Origin: JANNHP01 sp031404455
GTDB lineage: Bacteria > Planctomycetota > JAJSAM01 > JAJVHW01
Direction of reading: 5' to 3'
Length of the DNA: 46,004 nt
Assembly: GCA_031404455.1 (NCBI GenBank)
Contig: JANNHP010000170.1
Coordinates: 1-46,004, forward strand
Shown: piece after piece, positions 36,708 to 43,932 of the stretch
How positions within the stretch are numbered: the stretch's first letter is position 1
How the letters are laid out: each line of letters begins with the position of its first letter
The notes under the pieces: model-generated
Databases searched by the model: none
What the model was told of the DNA's origin: nothing
The model's input: only the letters and a program-made list of their open reading frames with translations
Program-made: the position numbers and the translations under genes

Positions 36708-37954
36708 CCCCTCCTCGCGATGCGGCGCCGGAGCCCCAGCACCCCGGCGACGCCGAGGAGCACGAAGCCGGCGACCGACCCGAAGATGCGACGGTCGCGT
36801 TCGAGGCGGACCTTCTCCTCGCAGCCCGCGAGCGCCTCGCCGGCGAGGGAGTGCACGAGACGCAGAGCTCCGTCCACGCGTTTCGCGTCCACGGTGTGGG
36901 CGAGCGGGACCGTCCGCACGAGCTCCCTCCGCGCGCGGAGGAGCGCCTCGCGCTCGTCGTCGACGTGGAAGCCGGCGGACTCGATGGCGTCCACGCGCGC
37001 CGTCACCTTCTTCACCGTCGCATCGGCCTCGCGCAGGCCCTTGCCGAACGCGATCGCCGCGGCGGCGCCCTTGTCGTCGGGCTTCGAGGCGTCGTGACAC
37101 TCGAGGCAGCGCGTCCCTCCGTGCACCTCGCCCCCGGCTTCGGACGCCGCGTCGAAGAGGGAGAAGTCGGGATGCGAGACCGCGTGGTTGCCGTGGCACG
37201 TCACGCACTGCCGCATCGCGCCCCGTCGCGACGCCGCGGCGTGCGGGCTCTCGAGGAATCGGTCGCGCGTCTCGCGGTGGCAGTTGCCGCAAACGTCGGC
37301 CACCTCGTTCGCCCCGGGCGGAGTCGCCGCGTGCGCGTCGTGGCAGTCGGCGCAGGAGGGCACGCCCTGCATCCCGTTCGCGAGACTCACCCCGTGCACG
37401 CTCTTCGCGAAGTCGGGCACGGCGTGCGACTCGATCCCGTGGCGCTTCATGAGCGCCGCGTCGTCGTGGCACCGGCCGCACGTGGCGGGGACGTTCTGGC
37501 GGAAGGACGGCGAGAGCGGGTCCTTCACGCGCCTCACGTCGTGGGCGCCGTGGCAGTCGGTGCACGTCGCGGCGTCGTCCGTGCCGTTCTCGAGGACGGC
37601 CTTGCCGTGGTGGCTCGTGCGGTACGCCGCGAGCGCGTCCGTACGGAGACCGAACGGCCGCATCTTCTTCACATCGGCGTGGCACTCGCCGCACGAGGCC
37701 GCGATGTCGCGACGGGCGATCTTCCCGCGGTAACCCTTGGCCGTCGAGTGCGCCGCGTCCTTCGAGTCCACCGCGGAGGCGTCGCCGCCGTGACAGCCCA
37801 CGCAGCCGAGATCCGTCGAGCGGTGGATGGAGGTCTCGTACACCACGCGCTCCGCGCCGTGGCAGACGCCGCATCCTCCGGCGTCCTTCGCCGAGGCGGC
37901 GGCCGCGGCGGCGGCGAGACACGCGAACGCGGCGAGGACCCGTGTCGCTCTCAT
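36704..37954 (-). CDS. Nine-heme cytochrome c with C-terminal membrane anchor
   Basis: A 416-residue exported cytochrome. A signal peptide (1-22, ending SAKDAGG) is followed by nine CXXCH motifs (CGVCH, CVGCH, CGECH, CTDCH, CGRCH, CADCH, CGNCH, CVTCH, CLECH) between residues about 27 and 290. Then comes a helical region without heme and a single C-terminal membrane segment (FGSVAGFVLLGVAGVLG) with a basic tail. His residues between the motifs (for example TSIHRST, RTSHHG, SPHAAA) are candidate distal ligands. GGAGG lies before ATG 37954, which overlaps the preceding gene (ATGA). It is in the position usually taken by cytochrome c1/f in bc-type operons and probably plays that role. Confidence 0.9.
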   Translation of the reverse strand: MRATRVLAAFACLAAAAAAASAKDAGGCGVCHGAERVVYETSIHRSTDLGCVGCHGGDASAVDSKDAAHSTAKGYRGKIARRDIAASCGECHADVKKMRPFGLRTDALAAYRTSHHGKAVLENGTDDAATCTDCHGAHDVRRVKDPLSPSFRQNVPATCGRCHDDAALMKRHGIESHAVPDFAKSVHGVSLANGMQGVPSCADCHDAHAATPPGANEVADVCGNCHRETRDRFLESPHAAASRRGAMRQCVTCHGNHAVSHPDFSLFDAASEAGGEVHGGTRCLECHDASKPDDKGAAAAIAFGKGLREADATVKKVTARVDAIESAGFHVDDEREALLRARRELVRTVPLAHTVDAKRVDGALRLVHSLAGEALAGCEEKVRLERDRRIFGSVAGFVLLGVAGVLGLRRRIARRG

Positions 37955-38499
37955 CTCACGGCCTCCATCGCCCCGAGCGCAGCGACCAGGAGCAGCACCG
38001 CGATTCCGAGCGCCGCGTGCAGGACCGGCCGCCGCTCCGCGAGCCCTCTCCCGAGCCGCGGCCAGGAGAAGAGGACGACCGCCGCCACGCAGAGCAGCAG
38101 CGCGACGGGCACGCGCCCCGGCATGGCGGACTCCGCCGCGTACCACGGGTAGAGCGGCCACGACGGCCTGAGCGCGCCCGGGGTGCGCAGCGGATCGGCG
38201 CGCTGCCCGATCGCGTTGCCCACGTTGCAGGCGATCAGCACGAGCACGCCGAGGATCGCGGCGGCGCCGGCGACCCACAGCATCAGCGCCTCGCCCATCG
38301 TCGCCATGTCGGGCGCGCGCGGACCGATCTCGGCGACGCCGGGCATCGCCGCGATCGCGACCGCGTCGTCCTCGGAGAGCGGTTCGTCGAGCACGAGCAG
38401 ACCGTCCTTCTCGGCGCACGGGGCGCCGGTGCGCCGCACGGCCGCGGAGACTTCCGCGCGCTCGCCCGCGGTCGCGCCGGAGGCGAATCGCAGGATCAT
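37951..38499 (-). CDS. Subunit IV-like (cytochrome b C-terminal half) protein with N-terminal ferredoxin-like domain
   Basis: A 182-residue inner-membrane protein between the cytochrome b and 9-heme genes, overlapping both by 4 bases. The first 62 residues show a beta-alpha-beta-beta-alpha-beta pattern (MILRFASGATAGERAEVSAA, then LLVLDEPLSEDDAVAIAAMP and GVAEIGP), like the small ACT/ferredoxin-like N-terminal domain of some DAHP synthases. Three membrane segments follow (about 72-92, 130-147 and 160-178). Between the first two, ADPLRTPGALRPSWPLYPWY aligns with the DPFATPxxxLPEWYxxP segment of b6f subunit IV. The Qo-site motif PEWY thus reads PSWP (112-115), and its Glu is gone. Identification rests on that segment and operon position. 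Confidence 0.75.
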   Translation of the reverse strand: MILRFASGATAGERAEVSAAVRRTGAPCAEKDGLLVLDEPLSEDDAVAIAAMPGVAEIGPRAPDMATMGEALMLWVAGAAAILGVLVLIACNVGNAIGQRADPLRTPGALRPSWPLYPWYAAESAMPGRVPVALLLCVAAVVLFSWPRLGRGLAERRPVLHAALGIAVLLLVAALGAMEAVR

Positions 38500-39101
38500 G
38501 GCTTCTCCCCCCGCTTGCGCAGGTCTCGCGCGAGCACGAGGAGCCCGAAGGCGATCCACGGAAGGAGGAGCGCGTGCAGCGCGTAGAGGCGCACGACCGT
38601 CAGCCCGGAGACCTGCGGGCCGCCGCGCACCGCGTCGGCGAGCCGGTCGCCGACGAACGGGATCTGCCCGATCAGGTTCGTGTTCACGACCGTCTGCCAG
38701 TAGGCGCGCTGGTTCCACGGGAGCGACTCTCCCGTGAGCAGGAACGCGAGGCAGACGAACGCGAACAGCGCGGAGATGCGCCACGCCGCGGCGCCGCGCT
38801 CCTTCAGGAAGAGGCGCCGGAAGAAACCGCGCATCGTGTAGACGGCGGCGAGCACGACCATCGCGTGGCCCGCGACGCGGTGGAGGCTCCGCACGAGCCA
38901 CCCGAGGTGCACCGAGTTCGTGATCGTGACGATGCTCTCGAAGGCGTCTTCGGGCGAGGGCCGGTAGTAGAGCGTGAGGAGGGCACCCGTCGCGACGAGC
39001 ACGCAGAACAGGAAGACGCTGAGCCGCCCGAGGTCGAGGAAGATGGGCCGGCGGCGCTCCGCGGGGCGCGCGAGGAACGCGGTGAGCGACGGCCGCGTCA
39101 T
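38496..39101 (-). CDS. Cytochrome b6-like protein retaining only one heme-b ligand pair
   Basis: A 201-residue four-helix membrane protein, the N-terminal half of a cytochrome b. Family landmarks: SLHRVAGH in helix B, LLTGESLPWNQRAYW in helix C, RGGPQVSGLTVVRLYALH at the start of helix D. H74 and H176 match the heme bL (b6f bp) ligands. The partner ligands of the second heme are missing: the position 14 residues after H74 is Y88, and the helix D positions 14-15 residues after H176 are L190 and A191. The protein should therefore bind one b heme on the outer side only and lack the heme bH route to the cytoplasmic side. It overlaps its neighbours by 4 bases on both sides. Confidence 0.9.
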   Translation of the reverse strand: MTRPSLTAFLARPAERRRPIFLDLGRLSVFLFCVLVATGALLTLYYRPSPEDAFESIVTITNSVHLGWLVRSLHRVAGHAMVVLAAVYTMRGFFRRLFLKERGAAAWRISALFAFVCLAFLLTGESLPWNQRAYWQTVVNTNLIGQIPFVGDRLADAVRGGPQVSGLTVVRLYALHALLLPWIAFGLLVLARDLRKRGEKP

Positions 39102-39736
39102 GCGTCGGTCCTGCGCCGCACGAAGACGCGGTCGCCCGCGACCGCGACCGTGTAGCTCGTCAGCGGACGCGGCGGCGGGCCCTCGATGACGTTGCCCTCG
39201 AGGCCGAACGCCGCGCGGTGGCACGGGCACGTGAGCTGTCGCGCCGTCGCGTTGAACTCGACGAGGCATCCGAGGTGCGTGCAGACGAGCGACAGCGCGT
39301 GGAGTTGTCCGTTCGAGTGGATGAGGATGCAGGGCTCGCGGCCGAAGTGGAACCGGACGCTGCCCTTCGCCTTCAGGTCGGAGAGGCTCGCGACCTCGAT
39401 CTCGCCCACGTCCTCGCGCCGTGCGGGCGGCGGCGACGCGAACATGCCGACGACGCCGGCGCCCGCCGCTACGGAGGCGAAGACGAGCGCCCCGGCGAAC
39501 GTGTCGAGGAGCGCCCGCCGCGTGACGCCCGTTCCTGCGGGCATCTCCACGGACGACTGCCGCACGATCCCGGCGGGTGCCTCGAGCGCGGCGGGCGCGT
39601 CGTCGATCACGACCGCAGCCCCGGCGGAGAGCACCCGGACCGCGGCGGACATGCCGCGCGCTGCGAGCGACTCGGCGATGCCCGTCGCGCCCTCCCGGCC
39701 GAGCCGGGGATCCACGATCCAGACAGTTCGCTTCAT
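39098..39736 (-). CDS. Rieske [2Fe-2S] protein with extended cytoplasmic N-terminus
   Basis: A 212-residue Rieske subunit, first gene of a five-gene operon. The cluster motifs are intact: CTHLGC at 152-157 and CPCH at 170-173 (ligands C152, H154, C170, H173; disulfide C157-C172). The Tat-like signal anchor VTRRALLDTFAGALVFASVA starts only at residue 71. Before it lies a 65-residue domain with a beta-alpha-beta-beta-alpha-beta pattern (TVWIVDP, GIAESLAARG, AVRVLSAG, AVVIDD), not usual in Rieske proteins and similar in layout to the extension on the subunit IV-like protein. GGAGGG precedes ATG 39736. A CRP-type palindrome lies 86 bases upstream. Confidence 0.93.
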   Translation of the reverse strand: MKRTVWIVDPRLGREGATGIAESLAARGMSAAVRVLSAGAAVVIDDAPAALEAPAGIVRQSSVEMPAGTGVTRRALLDTFAGALVFASVAAGAGVVGMFASPPPARREDVGEIEVASLSDLKAKGSVRFHFGREPCILIHSNGQLHALSLVCTHLGCLVEFNATARQLTCPCHRAAFGLEGNVIEGPPPRPLTSYTVAVAGDRVFVRRRTDA

Positions 39737-39815
39737 GAGCCCTCCCGTGAACTGCTCGGGATCCGAGGAACGCGCACGACCGCGGCGAGGCTAGTCAGCA
39801 CGCTGCGCGGGAAAG

Positions 39816-39829
39816 GTGACTCACGTCAC
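39816..39829. promoter_or_regulatory. CRP-type operator upstream of the Rieske/cytochrome b operon
   Basis: GTGACTCACGTCAC, centred about 86 bases before the Rieske start codon. It has the same core as the other sites, with a different central tetramer. Confidence 0.55.
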
Positions 39830-39919
39830 GGACTCCGGAGCCGACGGCGCGGATTCGGGCGCGGGCAGCCGGGATCGGCCCACGGGGGCCCAGGGTGGCG
39901 CAGGGTGGCGCGGGACGCG

Positions 39920-39948
39920 GCGCCCTCCCGCGCGCTGCGGGAGGGCGC
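39920..39948 (-). terminator. Hairpin downstream of the tetraheme cytochrome gene
   Basis: Perfect 12-base arms GCGCCCTCCCGC (39920-39931) and complement (39937-39948), loop of five bases, 12 bases past the stop on the minus strand. There is no clear T-run. It separates this gene from the Rieske operon. Confidence 0.6.
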
Positions 39949-39959
39949 GCTGCGCCGGA

Positions 39960-40604
39960 CTACTTCTTCGGGTGGTCGTGGACCTTCGCCTTGGCGTCGT
40001 CGAACTTGAACTCGGCCGCGGTGGCGTCCGTCGGGTTGTCCTTGTTGTGGCACTTGGCGCAGTTCTCCGCGTCGGGCTTCGTGAGCCCGAACTTCGCGAG
40101 CGCATCGGCCGTGAACTTCGCGTCCTTGTTCTTCTCCACCTCTTCCGTCTTGTGTTTGACGTAGAGGCTGCCGGGGCCGTGGCACGACTCGCAGGAGACG
40201 GAGCCCATCAGCGTCGCGAGCTTGCCCGCCGCCTCGTCCTTCTTCGGGTCGACGGGATAGCCGCCGGGCTCGCCGTAGCCCGTCGTGTGGCACTTCAGAC
40301 AGGTCGCGTCGGTCGTGTAGTCCTTCGCCGGGTCGAGCTTCGCGGCGGTCTTCTTGTCGAAGAGAGCCTTGTTGTCCGCCTCGGTCGTGGGCGCGAGCGT
40401 CTTCATCGCCTTCGCCATCGACGTCTTCTTCCAGGACTTGTGCTCCTGGAAGTGGCACTTCTGGCATGCCTTGTCGCCGACGAACTGCGCTTTGTCTCCT
40501 GCAGGGGGCGCCGTGTCCTCCGCGGCGCCGTCGGCGAGGGCCAGAGCGAACACGGTGGCCGCGGAGAGCACCGCGGCGGCGAGGCCTGTGAGTCTCATCT
40601 TCAT
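39960..40604 (-). CDS. Tetraheme cytochrome c554-like protein
   Basis: A 214-residue periplasmic electron carrier. Start ATG 40604 (AGGAGG five bases upstream) gives MKMRLTG and a signal peptide ending near residue 28. The pattern FVGDKACQKCHFQEHKSWKKT is typical of the cytochrome c554 family first heme. Four CXXCH motifs: CQKCH, CLKCH, CESCH and CAKCH. The segment around the third (GSVSCESCHGPGSLYVKH) has the CHGPG signature of this family. The protein is lysine-rich, unlike the large cytochromes here, which suggests a soluble docking protein. It is single-gene, flanked by a terminator and by a CRP-type site centred 80 bases upstream. It could shuttle electrons between the two adjacent membrane complexes (inference). 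Confidence 0.9.
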   Translation of the reverse strand: MKMRLTGLAAAVLSAATVFALALADGAAEDTAPPAGDKAQFVGDKACQKCHFQEHKSWKKTSMAKAMKTLAPTTEADNKALFDKKTAAKLDPAKDYTTDATCLKCHTTGYGEPGGYPVDPKKDEAAGKLATLMGSVSCESCHGPGSLYVKHKTEEVEKNKDAKFTADALAKFGLTKPDAENCAKCHNKDNPTDATAAEFKFDDAKAKVHDHPKK

Positions 40605-40677
40605 GTCCTCCTGCGAGTGTTGACGGATCGCCTGGCGATCGATGCGCAAAGACTAGACCGCGGCCCGGCCCGGATGC

Positions 40678-40691
40678 GTGACCGGGATCAC
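40678..40691. promoter_or_regulatory. CRP-type operator upstream of the tetraheme cytochrome
   Basis: GTGACCGGGATCAC, centred 80 bases before the start at 40604, the same distance as the site before the 13-heme gene. It lies in the 206-base divergent region shared with the operon starting at 40811. Confidence 0.6.
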
Positions 40692-40756
40692 TCGGACCGG
40701 AAACTCTCGCGGCCGCCCGCGGATCGGTGATCCCGGTCGCGATCTCCGCGAGAGCC

Positions 40757-40770
40757 GTAACCCTGGTCAC
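40757..40770. promoter_or_regulatory. CRP-type operator upstream of the 9-heme/FeS/NrfD operon
   Basis: GTAACCCTGGTCAC, one change from the consensus, centred about 47 bases before ATG 40811. A weaker copy (GTGATCCCGGTCGC) lies at 40727-40740. Confidence 0.5.
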
Positions 40771-40810
40771 AGAAACGCCCGCGGGGACTGCGTAGGGTTC
40801 GCGCCGACGC

Positions 40811-41782
40811 ATGAGCCCCTCGATCCACCGCACCGCGATGCCGCTCGGGCTCGTCCTCCTCCTCCTCGGCGCCGCGGCGGCGGCCTGCGGGCGCGTCGAG
40901 GGCCGGACGGCGTGGGAGGCGGCGATCCACACGCAGACGGTCCCGCCGGTGAAGGCGCCCGCCGACGCGGTGTTCCCGGTCCCCCCACCTCCCTTCACTC
41001 CCGGCATCTTCCCGTGCTCGCAGTGCCACGAGGGCGGATCTCCCGTGAAGGACGAGGCTCCGGCCATGCCCCACAAGCTCCACGTGGGACGCGGGATCGA
41101 GTGCGCCGACTGCCACCAGGACGGCGACGCCGAGGCCGACCCGAGGATCCCGGCGCGCGACACGTGCGACACCTGCCACGGCGAACCCGACAAGCTCTCC
41201 GACGGCGCCCGCCGCTACTTCGCCGCGGTGACCGCCGCGGACGGCACGACCGCGTTCCCCCGCCGCTGGAGGACCCGCGACGTCTCCCAGCAGCACGTGA
41301 AGCACATCAAGGCCGGCGTCGCCTGCGCCTCGTGCCACGGCGAGCCCGGCGACGGGCCGTTCGCGAAGCCGAAGCCCGTCACGCTGATGGAGCGCTGCGT
41401 CGCCTGCCACGAGGCGCAGGCGAAGCCCGCGAAGTGCGACACGTGCCACAGGGAGACGACGCAGAAGCCGCACGCGAACATCGTCCTGAACCACGCGGAG
41501 GAGCAGCGCGGCTGCCTCGACTGCCACGATGCCGCCGATCGCGACCACCTGAGGCTCGCGAACGGATCGCCGGTCTCGTTCGAGCAGTCGTTCAAGCTCT
41601 GCGGCCAGTGCCACGGCACGCAGTACCGCGACTGGAAGATCGGCCTGCACGGCAAGCGCACCGGGTCGTGGAACGGACGCCGCGAGTACCGCCTCTGCGT
41701 CGCGTGCCACGACCCGCACGGTCCGCGCTTCAAGCCGATGGACCCGCTGCCGAGGCCCGCGCGCCCCGAGGAGGTCCGATGA
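40811..41782 (+). CDS. Nine-heme cytochrome c subunit of an FeS/NrfD complex, possible lipoprotein
   Basis: A 323-residue exported cytochrome. Signal sequence 1-25 ends in AAAAAC, a possible lipobox. Nine CXXCH motifs (CSQCH, CADCH, CDTCH, CASCH, CVACH, CDTCH, CLDCH, CGQCH, CVACH) lie between residues about 69 and 305. Distal His candidates occur before motifs (MPHKLHVG, QHVKHIK, LNHAEE). It overlaps the ferredoxin-like gene by 4 bases (ATGA). The order multiheme c, FeS protein, NrfD is that of the electron-transfer parts of complexes such as Qrc, Hmc and ACIII, but the molybdopterin-like subunit of those complexes is not adjacent. Its role is to pass electrons between the periplasm and the FeS/NrfD module, direction unknown. 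Confidence 0.9.
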   Translation: MSPSIHRTAMPLGLVLLLLGAAAAACGRVEGRTAWEAAIHTQTVPPVKAPADAVFPVPPPPFTPGIFPCSQCHEGGSPVKDEAPAMPHKLHVGRGIECADCHQDGDAEADPRIPARDTCDTCHGEPDKLSDGARRYFAAVTAADGTTAFPRRWRTRDVSQQHVKHIKAGVACASCHGEPGDGPFAKPKPVTLMERCVACHEAQAKPAKCDTCHRETTQKPHANIVLNHAEEQRGCLDCHDAADRDHLRLANGSPVSFEQSFKLCGQCHGTQYRDWKIGLHGKRTGSWNGRREYRLCVACHDPHGPRFKPMDPLPRPARPEEVR

Positions 41783-42690
41783 CCCTCTCGCGCCGGACGT
41801 TCCTGAAGACCGCCGCCGTCTCGACGGCCGTCGTCACGACCGCCGCCGCCTGCGGCGACCGCGCGGCCGCGCTGCGCGAGTTCATGCACACGCGCCTGCG
41901 CGCGATGACGCCCGACGAGGTGAAGGCCTTCTGCGCGCGCATCGAGAAGGAGTGCGCCGAGAAGTACGGCAAGCCCGTGCGCGTCGGCGCCGAGGGCCCC
42001 ATCCCGGGCGTGATCTTCGGCTACGGCCTCGACCTCTCGCGCTGCAACGGCAACCGCAAGTGCGTCGAGGCGTGCGTGGAGGAGAACAACCAGTCGCGGC
42101 CCTCGCCCGACGGTCCGCACCACAACCCGATCCAGTGGATCACCGTGCTCGAGATGGACGAGGAGGCGGGCATCGACCTCGAGCGCTCGACCGCGTACTA
42201 CACGCCCGACAAGGTCCCGGCGCCGGGCAAGGCGTACATCCCCATCCAGTGCCAGCAGTGCGACAACCCGCCGTGCGTGAAGGTCTGCCCGGTGAAGGCC
42301 ACGTGGATGGAGCCCGACGGCATCGTGGTGATCGACTACGACCAGTGCATCGGCTGCCGCTGCTGCATGTCGGCGTGCCCGTACGGCGCGCGCCACTTCA
42401 ACTGGAGCGAGCCGCACCTGCCCGCGTCGGAGGTCAACACGGAGATGCACGTCCTCGGCAACCGCCCGCGCATGCGCGGCGTCGTCGAGAAGTGCACGTT
42501 CTGCATCCAGCGCACGAGGAACGGCCTCTATCCCGCGTGCCACGACGCCTGCCCCACCGGCGCGCGCGTGTTCGGCAACCTGCTCGACCCCGAGTCCGAG
42601 ATCCGCCGCCTGCTCGCGACGAAGAAGGTCTTCGTCCTGAAGTCCGAGCTCGGCACCCACCCGAAGTTCTTCTACTTCTACTCCGTATGA
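41779..42690 (+). CDS. Tat-exported four-cluster ferredoxin-like subunit (NrfC/DsrO/PsrB-like)
   Basis: A 303-residue iron-sulfur protein. A Tat signal, SRRTFLKTAAV, is followed by AAACG, a possible lipobox. Cysteine motifs: II CQQCDNPPCVKVC, III CIGCRCCMSAC, IV CTFCIQRTRNGLYPAC with HDAC. Motif I reads C89-N-G-N92-R-K-C95-V-E-A-C99: the second Cys of a CxxCxxCxxxC set is Asn, so that cluster may be [3Fe-4S] or altered. Start ATG 41779 follows GAGGAGG and overlaps the cytochrome gene by 4 bases; the stop overlaps the NrfD gene. It links the NrfD quinone site to the cytochrome. Its export places it on the outer face of the membrane. Confidence 0.92.
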   Translation: MTLSRRTFLKTAAVSTAVVTTAAACGDRAAALREFMHTRLRAMTPDEVKAFCARIEKECAEKYGKPVRVGAEGPIPGVIFGYGLDLSRCNGNRKCVEACVEENNQSRPSPDGPHHNPIQWITVLEMDEEAGIDLERSTAYYTPDKVPAPGKAYIPIQCQQCDNPPCVKVCPVKATWMEPDGIVVIDYDQCIGCRCCMSACPYGARHFNWSEPHLPASEVNTEMHVLGNRPRMRGVVEKCTFCIQRTRNGLYPACHDACPTGARVFGNLLDPESEIRRLLATKKVFVLKSELGTHPKFFYFYSV

Positions 42691-43928
42691 GCGCACTCAC
42701 CGACCACCCGTTCCCGCAGTTCGTCCGCGGCAGCATCCGCCTCTGGACGCACGGGTCGCGCACGTACTTCGTGTGGCTCGCGGCGCTCGTGACGCTGATC
42801 GCGGTGGGCATCTACGGCTACAGCATCCAGTTCCGGGAAGGGCTCGTCTCGACGGGACTGCGCGACCCGGTGTCGTGGGGCTTCTACATCGGGAACTTCA
42901 CGTTCCTCGTCGGCGTCGCCGCGGCGGCGGTGATCCTCGTGATCCCGGCGTACGTCTATCACTGGAAGCCGATCAAGGAACTCGCCGTGCTCGGCGAGGT
43001 GCTCGCGATCTCGGCGATCTCGATGTGCATGCTGTTCGTCACCGTGGACGTGGGCCGCCCGGACCGCCTGCTCCACATCATGCCGTTCATCGGCGACCTG
43101 AACGTGCCGAGCTCTCTGCTCGCGTGGGACGTCGTGGTCCTGAACATCTACCTTGTGCTGAACCTCGGCGTCGCGACCTACGCGCTGGTCAGCTACTTCC
43201 GCGGCCGCGAGGCGAAGTCGAAGCTCTTCGTGTGGTTCGTGCTCGCGTCGATCCCGATGGCGGTGTGCATCCACACGGTGACGGCGTTCGTCTACAACGG
43301 CCTGCCGAACCGCCCGTTCTGGAACGCGTCGCTCCTGGCACCGCGGTTCCTCGTCTCCGCGTTCTGCAGCGGGCCGGCGATCATGCTCATCCTGCTCCAG
43401 ATCCTCAGGAGGAAGGCGCGCCTCGATCTCAAGCCCGAGGCCATCTGGAAGATCGCCGAGCTCATGGCCTACGCGATGTTCGTGAACCTCTTCTTCACCG
43501 CCGCCGAGGTGTTCAAGGAGACGTACTCCGGCACGCACCACCTGAAGCACATGGAGTACCTCTTCTTCGGACTCGAGGGAAAGACGGCGCTCGTGCCCTG
43601 GGCGTGGACGAGCCTCATCGCGGGCATCGCCGCCTTCCTGCTCTTCCTCTTCCCGGCGAGCCGGAAGAACCCGGTCACGCTGAACCTCGGCTGCGTGCTG
43701 ATCCTGATCAGCGTGTTCATCGAGAAGGGCGTCGCTCTCGTCGTCCCCGGCTTCACTCCGTCGGTCCTCGGCGAGATCTACGAGTACTCGCCGTCGAAGG
43801 TCGAGCTGATGGTGAGCGCCGGGATCTTCGGGGTCGGGGCGCTCGTCTTCACGCTGCTCTCGCGCGCCGCGATCGCCGTCCTCAACGGTGACCTGCGCGT
43901 GAAGCCGGCGACGCCCGCCGCGGCGTAG
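42687..43928 (+). CDS. NrfD/DsrP-family quinone-interacting membrane subunit
   Basis: A 413-residue protein with about ten membrane segments, matching the longer DsrP/HmcC-type NrfD proteins rather than the eight-helix NrfD. Family features include the loop VTVDVGRPDRLLHI near residue 120, the PRFLVSAFCSGPAI segment and HHLKHMEYLFFG near residue 290. These proteins bind quinone at the outer membrane face without heme and pair with four-cluster ferredoxin subunits, which is the arrangement here. Start ATG 42687 overlaps the previous stop (ATGA). The stop at 43928 is 4 bases from the end of the convergent modC gene, with no terminator visible. Confidence 0.92.
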   Translation: MSALTDHPFPQFVRGSIRLWTHGSRTYFVWLAALVTLIAVGIYGYSIQFREGLVSTGLRDPVSWGFYIGNFTFLVGVAAAAVILVIPAYVYHWKPIKELAVLGEVLAISAISMCMLFVTVDVGRPDRLLHIMPFIGDLNVPSSLLAWDVVVLNIYLVLNLGVATYALVSYFRGREAKSKLFVWFVLASIPMAVCIHTVTAFVYNGLPNRPFWNASLLAPRFLVSAFCSGPAIMLILLQILRRKARLDLKPEAIWKIAELMAYAMFVNLFFTAAEVFKETYSGTHHLKHMEYLFFGLEGKTALVPWAWTSLIAGIAAFLLFLFPASRKNPVTLNLGCVLILISVFIEKGVALVVPGFTPSVLGEIYEYSPSKVELMVSAGIFGVGALVFTLLSRAAIAVLNGDLRVKPATPAAA

Positions 43929-43932
43929 CCCC

